Positions 10,600 to 23,111 of a stretch of DNA of 64,000 nt are shown in pieces. A model generated the notes under the pieces. The model saw only the letters and a list, made by a program, of their open reading frames with translations, was not told the origin of the DNA and did no database searches. The stretch covers positions 18,939,234 to 19,003,233 of the forward strand of contig OY754968.1 in the NCBI GenBank assembly GCA_963576475.1, in the 5' to 3' direction. Position numbers and translations under genes: made by a program. Every line of letters starts with the position of its first letter. Within the stretch, counting starts at the first letter, position 1. This DNA comes from Molanna angustata (lineage: Eukaryota > Arthropoda > Insecta > Trichoptera > Molannidae).

Positions 10600-10720
10600 T
10601 TTTTGGTTTACTTTTTGACCGACTTCCAAAAACGGATGTGTTTATCGATTCGACGTGATTTTTTTGTGTGTTCGGCGATAACTTTTTACCGCGTTGTTCC
10701 ATTTCGATGATTCTTTTTTC
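10600..10720 (+). repeat. Repeat with 'gaccgacttccaaaaacgg' motif
   Basis: 'ttttgaccgacttccaaaaa' ... 'gtttatcgattcgacgtgat' ... 'gttcggcgataactttttac' is typical of the 3' part of abundant lepidopteran repeats. Only one copy occurs here, so assignment rests on recognition of the motif. Confidence 0.35.
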
Positions 10721-10961
10721 AAATTGTAAAAAAACTTATAAATTGAAACACAGTTATATTCCACACTGAGTATTTTTATTTGCCTAAGCGCTTTCGCCAG
10801 TCACAGCTGGCATCATCAGAGGCACACTATATACTAGTAGGTATATAGTGTGCCTCTGAGGATGCCAGCTGTGACTGGCATCCTCCAAGCGCTTAGGCAA
10901 ATAAAAATACTCAGTGTGAAATATAACTTTGTTTCAATTTATAAGTTTTTTTTTACAATTT
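10721..10961. repeat. Near-perfect 240-bp palindrome
   Basis: The left arm from 'aaattgtaaaaaaacttata' is mirrored by the right arm ending 'ttttacaattt', with a centre near 10838 ('actagtagg'). The arms carry 'gagtatttttatttgcctaa', 'gcgctt', 'ccagtcacagctggcatc' and 'cagaggcacactatatac'. The arms differ near the middle: the left has 'gcgctttcgccagtcac', while the right (complement) has 'gcgcttggaggatgccagtc', creating an extra small palindrome only on the right. Foldback-type mobile element or inverted duplication. Confidence 0.9.
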
Positions 10962-10977
10962 ATAATTATGAACTTCC

Positions 10978-11430
10978 ACTGTGTCAACGAAAAAACCTTC
11001 AACATTCTTTTTTCATTGGAAAGGGGATATCTTCCGATTGGTCCCATATCAAATTGGTCATGGCATCCACGGAAAATCATTAAAATCAACAATTTTCACT
11101 TCAGCTATAGTAATTCTTTATCACATTATGCGATTTGAACAATTATTAAAAGGAAGGGAGCGCTTTTAGAAGTGATCACACATAAATTTCATAAAGTTCT
11201 AATGATGGAACTTATGAGGAAAAAATCAACTTCAATCTTCAATCTCCAAAGGCGCCTGCGATTTGTACGAAAAACATGTCTTACAGATTACCATTATATA
11301 GGCGAATAATTATTTACCAACCGATTTCGATTTTTGTGTTGGAAAGGAGTTATTTAATTTTCTTCTTCCTTGACCTCATGTCTGATGGTGGTGACTACAC
11401 CCAATCAGCCGTCGAATGATCTGCTTCTAT
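10978..11430 (+). repeat. Dispersed repeat 'F', copy 1 (copy 2 at 43717-44150)
   Basis: Shares with 43717-44150, same orientation: 'ttttttcattg', 'tcttccgattggtcccat', 'catgg.atccac/atga', 'gatcacacataaatttcat' and 'gaattcacgag'-type landmarks over about 430 bases. It starts immediately after the palindrome at 10721-10961. No open frame. Confidence 0.6.
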
Positions 11431-11604
11431 GAAGGTCTGCCTTGGGCAGATACATATTTCAATTATTGCTAGGTATGAAGAGTTGAAGTTTTCTATGTTT
11501 TAGTATTGGTTTTGAAGTTATAGGTATCTAATAATGAATGTCAGAGATTTGTTCTCGTTAAAATTTACACTCACGAAAGCTAAAGCTTTATCGCGAGATA
11601 TTTT

Positions 11605-11952
11605 ATATTCGTCAAAGTTATCTAAGTAGGTACCACTGTCAAATATACCTTCATTAATATCTCTGCAAAGGGGAAAATAAAAGTAATTTAAAGAAAACCG
11701 ACTCCAAAAACAGCCACAGTTAAAACATTAGGTAAAACTAAAAATGCATTAAAAAGTATAAAATAATTGCCCAATTTAACTAAAACTCACATTAATGTTA
11801 CATCAAACATATGACTAAAAAACACATAGGTTGCAAAATATTTATTTACATCAAATCACTTCGAAGTCGGCGCTAAATACAAACATACCTACGATCCGTA
11901 GAGTTCCATAAAATGTTTGTTCGGAGCCGACTTCAAAAAGTGATTTGATGTA
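11605..11952 (+). repeat. Dispersed repeat 'E', copy 2
   Basis: Second copy of the block at 7125-7445, in the same orientation and well conserved: 'tctaagtaggtaccactgtc', 'accgactccaaaaacag', 'catatgactaaaaaacaca' and 'cctacgatccgtagag'. It ends with the same inverted 'agtgatttgatgtaaat' terminus. Confidence 0.7.
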
Positions 11953-12127
11953 AATAGATATTTTGTAACATATGTGTTTTTGAGTCATATGTGTTGTGTT
12001 TGATGTAAAATTACCGTGCTTTTTAGTTTCATTAGACAATCATTTTGTGTTATTATTTTGTGTACAGTCTATATCCAAGACGTGCCAGCATATCGTTGTA
12101 TATCATCCCACCACCTTAGCTGCGTAC

Positions 12128-12131
12128 CTAT
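12128..12131. repeat. Target-site duplication (left), CTAT
   Basis: The four bases CTAT precede the left LTR (TGTGATAG...) and follow the right LTR (...ATCACA) at 23108-23111. A 4-bp duplication is usual for Ty3/gypsy-type integration. Confidence 0.85.
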
Positions 12132-14594
12132 TGTGATAGATTCCACCCTAACCTGAACTAAATATCGTCCTAAACTATTTTTCTGTGGATCCATAACCTC
12201 CTAAACTAGCTAGCTAAACTACCTATTAAAAATCTAACGTCTATTTCCTAGTTCTATAGCTAATTTCCCTAACTAGTTTATTCTCTACCTGCAAAGTAAA
12301 ATCGAGAATTTGTTACATCCATTTGATTATTCATTACTGGATAATTCTATAATGAAAGAAAATCGTATTCTTCTATCTTATTTCGCTAATTTTATATGTT
12401 TTTAACGGATTTTGGCCAATGATCGTCTAGTGATTATTATTATTATTTACGTTAAAAAGGACCCTTTACGTTGTGTTTTATTTACGAGTTATTAACAGAC
12501 GAATATTTATAATAAAATTTATAAATATTATATTAATAATTAATAAATTAATAGACTCCATGACCGTTGAAAGGTAGTTAATCTTTACATACAAAGTTAT
12601 AACTACAGAATTATTAAATTCGTATAAAGTAATGATAAAACTTCGATTCAAAACCTAAATTATGTAACTTAATAGTTACTCAATTTGATCGATATATGTA
12701 TATTAATATACCTACAGACTTAATAAATTTTACTTTATAATAAAATGAATCTTTAACAAATCCATTTTCTTATTCTTCTATATACAAGACACAATGTGTC
12801 CGTATACCTACAGAGTTATTGAATTATGTATTCGATAAATTATTCATAAACATGACAATTGAAAATTATTTCAGTTTAGAAAACAAAATATACACGGTTT
12901 CAGTAAATTTCGGAGTACACATTTTATCAATAATTATGTATTTCACCCATGAGGTTAGTTATGAAAAAAAAACAAGAAATATTCTTCTTACCTTTTATCC
13001 AATCTAAAAAACAAAATATATTGAAGAAAACAAAGAACAATAAATAACATTGCACAACAAATAATACTTCAGGTTCACATGGGTGAAATTTCAAAACGAT
13101 CGGTACATATCTAAGAAAATATAGTTATTTAGTCTCTTTCAAAGATTAGTGTTAGTTCATAGAGACAGTATTATAAGTGGACCAAGATGAGAATTTTTTT
13201 TTCATTATTAAATCAATGATATTAAAGATTTAGCAATACCGCTGATTTGAACACAATGTATATATATTATATATTTTTCTATTTGTACAAATTTATTTCA
13301 CGCAAATTTTCATGCTTCATGCAATTAGAAAGGCCCCAGTACACGCCTTTCAACGTCTCAAAACACCGACAATTACTATTTTTGAGTCCGAGTGCACTAA
13401 CTACTTTTTATACTTATAAACTAAATAAATCATGCGCTACTATATATATTTATATATCTGCCACATACCTCTTAATTAAGTTGAGGACTTCCCAACCACT
13501 GGGATGTCGGTAACTCCTTAATTCTAGTGTCCATCTATTCATTTATCTATCTAAATGACAAATAAACAAATAAATAAACTATATAGAGATAATTCGAAGA
13601 ATGGAGCCATTGGTCAGATGGCGATGTCTTTGGGACATCAGAGGGTTTTTGGATTTGGTAAAAATTAGGTTAGTATTATATTTTGTTAATGAGACGTTTA
13701 ATCCCGAAACTCAGAAACCAAACGTCAGGTAATTTGGATTTAGAAATATAAATATATTCTAATAGGAAAGGACATGCCTCGTGCAGAATATTGGAAAAGG
13801 AATAATTGAATTGATTAGTATTATAAATAAATAATTTCTTGAAAAATATGTAAAATAATGTAACATGCAATTTCGTATTCAATATTAGGATCAACAGTAT
13901 TTCAAAATAAAAATTAGAAAATAAACAATAATTTTATAAACAACATTTCAAATCTTAGTCCAGCTCTATAAAGAATAAAGGTGTCAATAAAATATATATA
14001 AAAAAAAAACTTATCAAGCTCCTTGCGTCTCTCAGGAAGAATGGCGCCTTCCAAATTTATTTTAAGAATTATTTTTAACGAAGCGGTTTTATTATATTTT
14101 TAGTAAACAAAATAACTAAATATATTTAATATTTAAATGGTCCCTCTTCTCCAACAGCACTTCACTTATATAAAAACTATTTAATTATTATTAATTAAAA
14201 TTATAGATTATTATTTTATACTTAATTACTGGTTTTTTCTAAACAAAGGAATATCAAATGTGTTGAACTTTGAACCTCGTCGCGCGCGTTTTTAAAAGTA
14301 TAGTTCAACCAGCTTCCCCAGTAATTGATCTATTTCACTCCCATTTTAAAGACTGACCATCTTTCTTCGCGACTAAAACCCGATTATTTTGAAATCAACA
14401 CCACCCGATTCTCATAGTTCATTCTCCCTCTCCCCCCCAGTACCCCAGCAATAAAATAAATACATCTACTTATATATATATACGGATATGTTGAACGCTA
14501 TGCTTCATCACACATCTCAAAACAGCCATTATATACCTCTAATAGAAAATACACAATCAGTTGAATATTTTGAAGAAAAATGAGATTCATCACA
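12132..14594 (-). mobile_element. Left LTR of LARD-like retrotransposon
   Basis: This 2,463-base direct repeat begins TGTGAT and ends ATCACA, a 6-base perfect terminal inverted repeat of the TG...CA form. Its partner is 20647-23107. In the stretches I compared directly the two are identical except for one substitution (14459 A versus 22974 T) and loss of two bases from a TA run near 14480. Because PPT and primer site place the element on the minus strand, this left copy is the 3' LTR. A C-rich tract lies at 14421-14441. Short open frames inside are duplicated with the LTR and have no recognisable domain. Confidence 0.92.
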
Positions 14595-14606
14595 CTCTCC
14601 CCTCTG
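14595..14606 (-). promoter_or_regulatory. Polypurine tract (plus-strand primer)
   Basis: Minus-strand CAGAGGGGAGAG directly precedes the LTR start TGTGATGAATC. Similar purine tracts occur on this strand near 14750-14762, 14826-14833, 14898-14909, 15990-16002 and 19481-19489, which may be secondary tracts. Confidence 0.8.
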
Positions 14607-15480
14607 AAGTTACGCAATTTTATTAGGAAAATTGTGGAACTTCACACAAAAGCTACTAAATAGTCAACCGCAATTCATAAGAAGTAATTCGACGCGTTGT
14701 TCTAATCTAAATAATGTAGCCCATATTTCTATTATAAACTTAAGATTTCCTCCCCTCCGATTGTTAATCCATTCATCCATTCTGAAAATTATTGTCGACT
14801 AAAAGGAACAGACAACACTACTCCTTCTCCCCCCCGACCTTAACTGTCTTCGTCCCTTCAGTGAATTGGCAAATATAAAACAAACTCAATACAAAACCTC
14901 TCCCCTCCAACTATATGCCCTGATATCAATATCCAAACTTTGAAGTGTATAGATAATATTGAAGACACCATTTGAAATTCCATCCTTTATCTATTAAAAA
15001 AAAATAATGCGGTCACCCTACCATTTCAACCGAATAATGTATCACTCGATAAAATATTTTGGTCACCCTATTCCTGTTACCGCTCGTAAGCAGTAAATCA
15101 TCTCAATCTAAGTGGTATCCATGCGTGTCGACCCAACGTACAAATCCCGCGCGTATGTTTCATATATAAACAAAGAATGCAACGCTGGTAGGTATTCTTA
15201 CATATAACACAACTCGTAAAAATGAAGCCATTATATAAATAAACATTTTAAATCACTACTCTGAACTAAATAATCTGAATCTTTGTTCTTTTTTTTTTTC
15301 TTTTTACCGACGATCTAATACTGTACAGTAAAGTAGAAGTTATCACAGATTGTAATCTACTGCAGAAAGATACACATAATTAGTGTAAACTAAATGACCC
15401 TTATTTTAACGACAGCAAGTGTCAATATTTTCCCTTCACAAATAATAAATCTAAAATATCTTTCCAATACAACATAAACA

Positions 15481-15970
15481 ATTATTATTTAGCAAGATGT
15501 GATACTGTGAGAGATTTAGTCGTCCTATTCGATATTAAACTTAAATATGACACGCATATAGATGAAATAAATAATAAAAAAAAAATGTTCAAACCACAAG
15601 GATTTATATGCAGGCAAACAAAAGACCTTTTGGACCAAACAGTAGCATCGAATTTATACAAAAGTCTCATAGTTCCTGCTCTAGAATATAATTCGGTCTT
15701 TTTGTCACCGAATTTCGAAGTGTGAGAATTGAGAGAATAAAAAAAATCTTCAGGATTCTGGCTTATCGCTCAAAGAAATCACATCTATATACATACGAGA
15801 AAAATGAACTTTTATAAAATCCCTGAAGGAAAGAAGAAGAACGGCTGACTCCCATGCTATGTCAACAATCGCAGACAAGTTGCCCCCAATATACCGCGTC
15901 CACCGAATTTTGATAGAAAAGAAAAAAAATTCATACAAGATCTCGGGACCCCTTATCTTAAGTCATACAA
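15481..15970 (+). pseudogene. Jockey/R1-like LINE RT C-terminal remnant
   Basis: The plus strand encodes VRDLVVLFDIKLKYDTHID, then FKPQGFICRQTKD, LYKSLIVPALEYNSVF, and after a break IRRIKKIFRILAYRSKKS-like and RRTADSHAMSTIADKLP-like pieces. This matches the region after the RT palm in jockey-type LINEs (DLGV.FD.KL.F..HI...; L.Y.LVR..LEY.S..W.P). It lies antisense to the LTR element that carries it. Frameshifted and without catalytic core. Confidence 0.75.
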
Positions 15971-18900
15971 AACCAATATAGGCTATTTCTCCCCCCTCCC
16001 CAGAATCACTCGCGATTCCAAAATCATATCGTTGACCAGACATCTTGTAGATATTTTCCCAAAATTAAACGAATCTGAAAATGTATTTTCTTGCCCTGAC
16101 TTGGGGAGATTGTACAATCTACCTTTTTTTTTCTTTTGCAAACAAGCGAATGACCAGTAGATCATTCTCGAATGCTTTAATTTAATTTTTGCAATTTACA
16201 ATTTGAAATTTTATACACAGCGATGCAATACTTTATTAAGATTAATCGTGTAAAACAATTGTAGGTTAAGCCTGTTTATTTTACCTAAATAAATAAACTA
16301 TTCAAAAAAATACCTAACCAATGGAGGAATAACGAAACATAACGATCCCCTCGTCCAAACAAACAAATTAATGTTTACGATAATGAAAAGAATTTATGCC
16401 ACATTGAGAAAAAAAACAACAATTTTCAAAATTTTTTTTTTTTTTCGGAAAATATTTACCTAAACGACCTCAAATTTCTGAAACCATAATTATCATATAA
16501 ATTTGATCAACTTTACATGTTACATAGAACTCAATAAATATGTCCAATGTATGGAATGCCTATCTAATTTAATATTTTTCATAATTTTCTAACAAAACTG
16601 ACTAACTCTATTAAATGTCATCTAAATAAATTATTATCCCTTTTAATATAAATTAGTATACCCAAATATCAATAGTATTATGACCAGTGGATCAACAAAA
16701 AATTAGGAAAAGAAATCGAAGAGGGTTGCAAACACTCAATAAAATATTTGACGACCCAACTATAGTCAATTTTAATACCTCACATACTCCAAGCGCCCCA
16801 TCTTCAAAGATTATCTCTAATCGGATGAAAGAAAAGATAAATAGAAAGAAAGCAATCATTGCTATATTTCCTCCCCTACAATGTAAGTGTATTTATCATT
16901 ACTGCGCATTTGAAAATGTTAAATAAATCCTTTATATCGACTCCAAATTCCAATGATTGGTTAACAAAACTATTGATCGAAAAAAATATTTCGCCAATAT
17001 TCAAGTTATTTGCAATAGAAAGCGTCAAAAGAAGAAAAGGTGAGATAAGAGTGCAAAAAAATTAATAGTTTAACAGCCAACTAAATGAATCAATAAATAA
17101 TCAAACGATGAATTTAGCAAAACTAATTTATAACAATATCACGCCAAATTGTATTATTATTACTCAATTATCGTAATTCTGAAACACTGTCAATCGTTAT
17201 ACCAAAAAAAAAATAAAAAAAAATTGTATTAGAAATACAATGTCTACATATAAGTAACATCAATTTCTTCTTTTTCCCGATGAACTAAATAAAATGAACC
17301 CATGATACCATACAACAGTTCCGAATGTTTGTATTTGAATAAGCCCATTTTAAGTACCATTTAAAACAAATATACCTAATCTATTCAAAGTTAAAGACAA
17401 AGTATGTACTCCTTTTCTTTCATAATAATATTTTTCTATGCGTGTTGAGCCATAAATCAATGCACTCCCACAAACGACGAATTTCAGTTTGTAATATATA
17501 ACAAGTCCATGCATTGTTTATATCTTTAGTCACAACAGAAACATTGGTACTCATAAAACTTAAAACATTGATTCATTAAATGCATATGTTATGCGTTTCT
17601 TAATGGTAAACGATAAAAAAAAACATATATGTATATTATTCTCCTAGACATAAAAGAAAACAATATCCCCTTTCAAAAAAAAATTAACCATATCGGGTCT
17701 GTAGGTAATTAATAATATTATTTATTACCAAATGCATTACATGTACAATAAACCCTATTCATAATGATTTTAAATACCTTCTTGTTCTAAGTTCATTGCC
17801 CCAACATAAAATATTGTTTATTTAAACTGACAAATAAAAATGCAGTTATCAACAATACAATATATCCCCTTTGAAACATGGTTTCAACGAAGTACATCTT
17901 TAAACATTGGACGACATTAAAAGAAACAAACACTTCAATAAGCACCTTTTATTTGTTTATTCATTTTTCTCCTTAGGCAACCAATATATAAGTATATCAT
18001 ACCATTCCCGTTTATTTTATGATCTCACTAAAGACATTAGGCACCAAAATATACTCTGATAAAATATTTCGTCTATGATTTCTTTGTTCCTCCTCGATAG
18101 CAACCCCAACATTTTAAAACATTAGATATTATGTGCGTCTAAACAAGAAATTCAAGTTGGACGACGTCGTTAAAAATGCAGCTCTTACCATAACAAAATA
18201 TTTTTAAAAGACCCCAAATTAAACACCCAAATACCTATCGTAATGGTGTAATTAAAAAAAAATAAAAAAAAATGTATTTATAAGTTAGGCAAATACAATT
18301 CATTATAAGACACGTGTCAAATCATTTTTTTTTTCCAACAAAACCGAAAATTAATTCTACTCTAATACTTTTATCATCAATTTAATTGAACTACTTATAC
18401 AATTAACAGTCCAACTAAGGATTATTCCTGATAGTTAATATAAGTTTTTCTATATCATAAAATCTCAAAACCAATTTATACAAAATTAAGCTTCAATTTT
18501 ACCAGTAAATCTCCAAAACATCAATGAGATGTCTTGGAAGAAATTATCTTTTCACGTTATGACTCTGATCACTATTCTAAATTCGTTATTCTTAGTATGG
18601 TAAAATTTATAACACAAATTTAGGTACCAATATTAATATCAAGATAAATCAAACATATTATTTATGATAAATTATTTCCTAATTCTCATCAATGTACATG
18701 ATTAAATAATTATATTTATCTCTCCCCACAATCGTAATTGTGCGAGACAAACAAACAAAGCCCCACACATTTCATTTGGTATAGAGAACCGAACTCCACA
18801 CTTTTCTATCAGGCATATCAGACAACTTTAGTTCAATAAATAATGACATTATTATAGTCTCCGTTACGTGTTCATTTTATTTATCTATCCATTAATTAGC

Positions 18901-19540
18901 CTATTCAATTATCTATTAAGTGTTTAAAATTAATAAGATTACCGCTCCTAACACTGTTCATTATTAAATAATTTCAATTTTATATTAAACTATAGATAAT
19001 ATTTTACTCAATAAAATAACCAAAATCTAACATACAGTGGATACTACTAATCCTATACAAAATTTATTTATATGTATCTATAATTTCGACTTTCGCATAT
19101 ATATTGGCGAGTCGGTTTCAAACAATTTATACCAATTTATATTTATTTATGTACCCTTTCAGCGTAAATATTATAATTTGAAATTATGCTTGTCTATAAT
19201 TGGATCATTTAAATTGTAATCTCCATTGCAACATGCATGTACAAAGCTGTTGACAACAAATAAATAAACAAACAAAACAAAAAAAAAAAAATATATATAC
19301 TTTCGAATAGCCAATTTCTCTTTTCTGTTCCCAACTACTATATATAGATTATAATTTTCCTAGATTAACAATTGTACAATCCCTCAAATAAATAATTATT
19401 TAATTTACATATCATTTATAGATAAAGACACGAGCAAATAAACGATTCTCTACCTCTTTCTACACTTATGCCAAAACAATTCTCCCCCCAGAGACTTCAG
19501 CTATCTATCAAATTCTGATAACTTCATATTATTGCGAACT

Positions 19541-20575
19541 AGGCAAAGAGGACAGAACACCACACTTTTCCCTATACGAGAAATTTATGATTCCGCCGAG
19601 ATGGTATGAATTAAACGAATGATTAGAGAATACCACACCTTTCCCTATACGAGATTTATGATCATGCCGTGATAGTATGACTGAAATGAATGATTTCGTA
19701 CCCTCAAAAGGTAGGCAAAGAGGAGAGAACACCACACTTTTCCCTATACGAGATTTACGATCCTGCCGTGATGGTATGAATGAAATGAATGATTTCGTAC
19801 CTTCACGAGGTAGGCAAAGAGGATAGAACACCACACTTTCTCCTAGACGAGAATTTAATGATTCCACCGTGATGGTATGAATGAAACGAATGATTTCGTA
19901 CCTTCACGAGGCAAGCAAAGAGGGGAGAACACCACACTTTTCCCTATACGAGATTTATGATCCTACCATGATAGTATGACTGAAATGAATGATTTCGTAC
20001 CTTCACGACGTAGGCAAATAGGAGAGAACACCACACTTTTCCCTATACGAGATTTACGATCCTGCCGTGATGGTATGAATGAAATGAATGATTTCGCATC
20101 TTCACGAGGTAGGCAAAGTGGAGAGAACACCACACTTTTCCCTATACGAGATTTATGATCCTACCATGATAGTATGACTGAAATGAATGATTTCGTACCT
20201 TCACGACGTAGGCAAATAGGAGAGAACACCACACTTTTCCCTATACGAGATTTACGATCCTGCCGTGATGGTATGAATGAAATGAATGATTTCGCATCTT
20301 CACGAGGTAGGCAAAGTGGACACAATACCACACTTTTCTATTTTTTTCTCTATACAAGATTCGTGATTCTGTTGTGGTGGCATGAATGAAACGAACGATT
20401 CCGTCCCCTCACAAAGTAGGCAAAGAGGAGAGAACACCACATTTTTCCCTATTTTTTTCTATACAAGATTCGTGATTCTGCTGTGATGGCATGAATGAAA
20501 CGAACGATTCCGTCCCTTCGCGAGGTAGGCAAAGAGGACACAACACCACATTTTCTCTAGACAACTAATTCTAAT
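19541..20575 (+). repeat. 99-bp tandem array inside the LTR element, derived from a LINE tail
   Basis: The marker 'gaacaccacactttt' recurs at 19727, 19826, 19927, 20026, 20125 and 20224, about 99 bases apart, with a 198-base higher-order period (the units at 19976 and 20174 are near-identical). Each unit reads 'gaggtaggcaaagagga', 'gaacaccacacttttccc', 'gatttacgatcctgccgtga', 'tggtatgaatgaaatgaatg'. The core resembles the LINE tail 'ggtaggcagagagaaccgaa' seen elsewhere. It is located just inside the primer-binding end, that is in the leader of the element. Short open frames across it reflect the period of 3 x 33. Confidence 0.9.
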
Positions 20576-20625
20576 GCTTCCGTAACAATCCCAGTCAATA
20601 TTTAAAATGATAAATATTGATATAT

Positions 20626-20643
20626 CCTTTGTCACGAGCACCA
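20626..20643 (-). promoter_or_regulatory. Putative tRNA primer-binding site
   Basis: Minus-strand TGGTGCTCGTGACAAAGG starts three bases inside the 5' LTR end. It would pair with a tRNA ending ...CACGAGCACCA. The TGG (complement of CCA) and its placement are what is expected; the tRNA species is not identified. Confidence 0.6.
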
Positions 20644-20646
20644 TTC

Positions 20647-23107
20647 TGTGATAGATTCCACCCTAACCTGAACTAAATATCGTCCTAAACTATTTTTCTG
20701 TGGATCCATAACCTCCTAAACTAGCTAGCTAAACTACCTATTAAAAATCTAACGTCTATTTCCTAGTTCTATAGCTAATTTCCCTAACTAGTTTATTCTC
20801 TACCTGCAAAGTAAAATCGAGAATTTGTTACATCCATTTGATTATTCATTACTGGATAATTCTATAATGAAAGAAAATCGTATTCTTCTATCTTATTTCG
20901 CTAATTTTATATGTTTTTAACGGATTTTGGCCAATGATCGTCTAGTGATTATTATTATTATTTACGTTAAAAAGGACCCTTTACGTTGTGTTTTATTTAC
21001 GAGTTATTAACAGACGAATATTTATAATAAAATTTATAAATATTATATTAATAATTAATAAATTAATAGACTCCATGACCGTTGAAAGGTAGTTAATCTT
21101 TACATACAAAGTTATAACTACAGAATTATTAAATTCGTATAAAGTAATGATAAAACTTCGATTCAAAACCTAAATTATGTAACTTAATAGTTACTCAATT
21201 TGATCGATATATGTATATTAATATACCTACAGACTTAATAAATTTTACTTTATAATAAAATGAATCTTTAACAAATCCATTTTCTTATTCTTCTATATAC
21301 AAGACACAATGTGTCCGTATACCTACAGAGTTATTGAATTATGTATTCGATAAATTATTCATAAACATGACAATTGAAAATTATTTCAGTTTAGAAAACA
21401 AAATATACACGGTTTCAGTAAATTTCGGAGTACACATTTTATCAATAATTATGTATTTCACCCATGAGGTTAGTTATGAAAAAAAAACAAGAAATATTCT
21501 TCTTACCTTTTATCCAATCTAAAAAACAAAATATATTGAAGAAAACAAAGAACAATAAATAACATTGCACAACAAATAATACTTCAGGTTCACATGGGTG
21601 AAATTTCAAAACGATCGGTACATATCTAAGAAAATATAGTTATTTAGTCTCTTTCAAAGATTAGTGTTAGTTCATAGAGACAGTATTATAAGTGGACCAA
21701 GATGAGAATTTTTTTTTCATTATTAAATCAATGATATTAAAGATTTAGCAATACCGCTGATTTGAACACAATGTATATATATTATATATTTTTCTATTTG
21801 TACAAATTTATTTCACGCAAATTTTCATGCTTCATGCAATTAGAAAGGCCCCAGTACACGCCTTTCAACGTCTCAAAACACCGACAATTACTATTTTTGA
21901 GTCCGAGTGCACTAACTACTTTTTATACTTATAAACTAAATAAATCATGCGCTACTATATATATTTATATATCTGCCACATACCTCTTAATTAAGTTGAG
22001 GACTTCCCAACCACTGGGATGTCGGTAACTCCTTAATTCTAGTGTCCATCTATTCATTTATCTATCTAAATGACAAATAAACAAATAAATAAACTATATA
22101 GAGATAATTCGAAGAATGGAGCCATTGGTCAGATGGCGATGTCTTTGGGACATCAGAGGGTTTTTGGATTTGGTAAAAATTAGGTTAGTATTATATTTTG
22201 TTAATGAGACGTTTAATCCCGAAACTCAGAAACCAAACGTCAGGTAATTTGGATTTAGAAATATAAATATATTCTAATAGGAAAGGACATGCCTCGTGCA
22301 GAATATTGGAAAAGGAATAATTGAATTGATTAGTATTATAAATAAATAATTTCTTGAAAAATATGTAAAATAATGTAACATGCAATTTCGTATTCAATAT
22401 TAGGATCAACAGTATTTCAAAATAAAAATTAGAAAATAAACAATAATTTTATAAACAACATTTCAAATCTTAGTCCAGCTCTATAAAGAATAAAGGTGTC
22501 AATAAAATATATATAAAAAAAAAACTTATCAAGCTCCTTGCGTCTCTCAGGAAGAATGGCGCCTTCCAAATTTATTTTAAGAATTATTTTTAACGAAGCG
22601 GTTTTATTATATTTTTAGTAAACAAAATAACTAAATATATTTAATATTTAAATGGTCCCTCTTCTCCAACAGCACTTCACTTATATAAAAACTATTTAAT
22701 TATTATTAATTAAAATTATAGATTATTATTTTATACTTAATTACTGGTTTTTTCTAAACAAAGGAATATCAAATGTGTTGAACTTTGAACCTCGTCGCGC
22801 GCGTTTTTAAAAGTATAGTTCAACCAGCTTCCCCAGTAATTGATCTATTTCACTCCCATTTTAAAGACTGACCATCTTTCTTCGCGACTAAAACCCGATT
22901 ATTTTGAAATCAACACCACCCGATTCTCATAGTTCATTCTCCCTCTCCCCCCCAGTACCCCAGCAATAAAATATATACATCTACTTATATATATACGGAT
23001 ATGTTGAACGCTATGCTTCATCACACATCTCAAAACAGCCATTATATACCTCTAATAGAAAATACACAATCAGTTGAATATTTTGAAGAAAAATGAGATT
23101 CATCACA
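20647..23107 (-). mobile_element. Right LTR of LARD-like retrotransposon
   Basis: The 2,461-base partner of 12132-14594; functionally the 5' LTR. It starts TGTGATAG and ends CATCACA, then CTAT target duplication. The near identity with the left LTR implies a recent insertion, since both LTRs are identical when the element integrates. Confidence 0.92.
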
Positions 23108-23111
23108 CTAT
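23108..23111. repeat. Target-site duplication (right), CTAT
   Basis: Matches 12128-12131. Removing 12132-23111 restores a single CTAT joining 'ctgcgtac' to 'gtattataaattc'. Confidence 0.85.

Larger units (their letters stand above)
14595..20646 (-). mobile_element. Internal region of LARD-like element (6.05 kb, no gag/pol seen)
   Basis: Abutting the left LTR, minus-strand 14606-14595 reads CAGAGGGGAGAG, a good polypurine tract. Abutting the right LTR after three bases, minus strand from 20643 reads TGGTGCTCGTGACAAAGG, the position and TGG start of a tRNA primer-binding site. Between them I find no gag, protease, integrase or matching RT on the minus strand, so mobilisation would need a helper. 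The internal sequence holds an antisense LINE fragment (15481-15970), a short LINE tail (18776-18810), several further purine tracts on the minus strand and a 99-bp tandem array (19541-20575). Which tRNA primes it is unknown to me. Confidence 0.85.

Noticed and set aside
12819..13894. Small frames repeated identically at 21334-22409
   Set aside because: They lie in the LTRs and are identical because the LTRs are. None has a recognisable domain, and they could be on either strand by chance in AT-rich sequence.
19976..20389. Two near-identical 60-71-codon frames (MTEMNDFVPSRRRQ...)
   Set aside because: They are two units of the 198-base super-period in the 99-bp array, open only because the period is a multiple of three.
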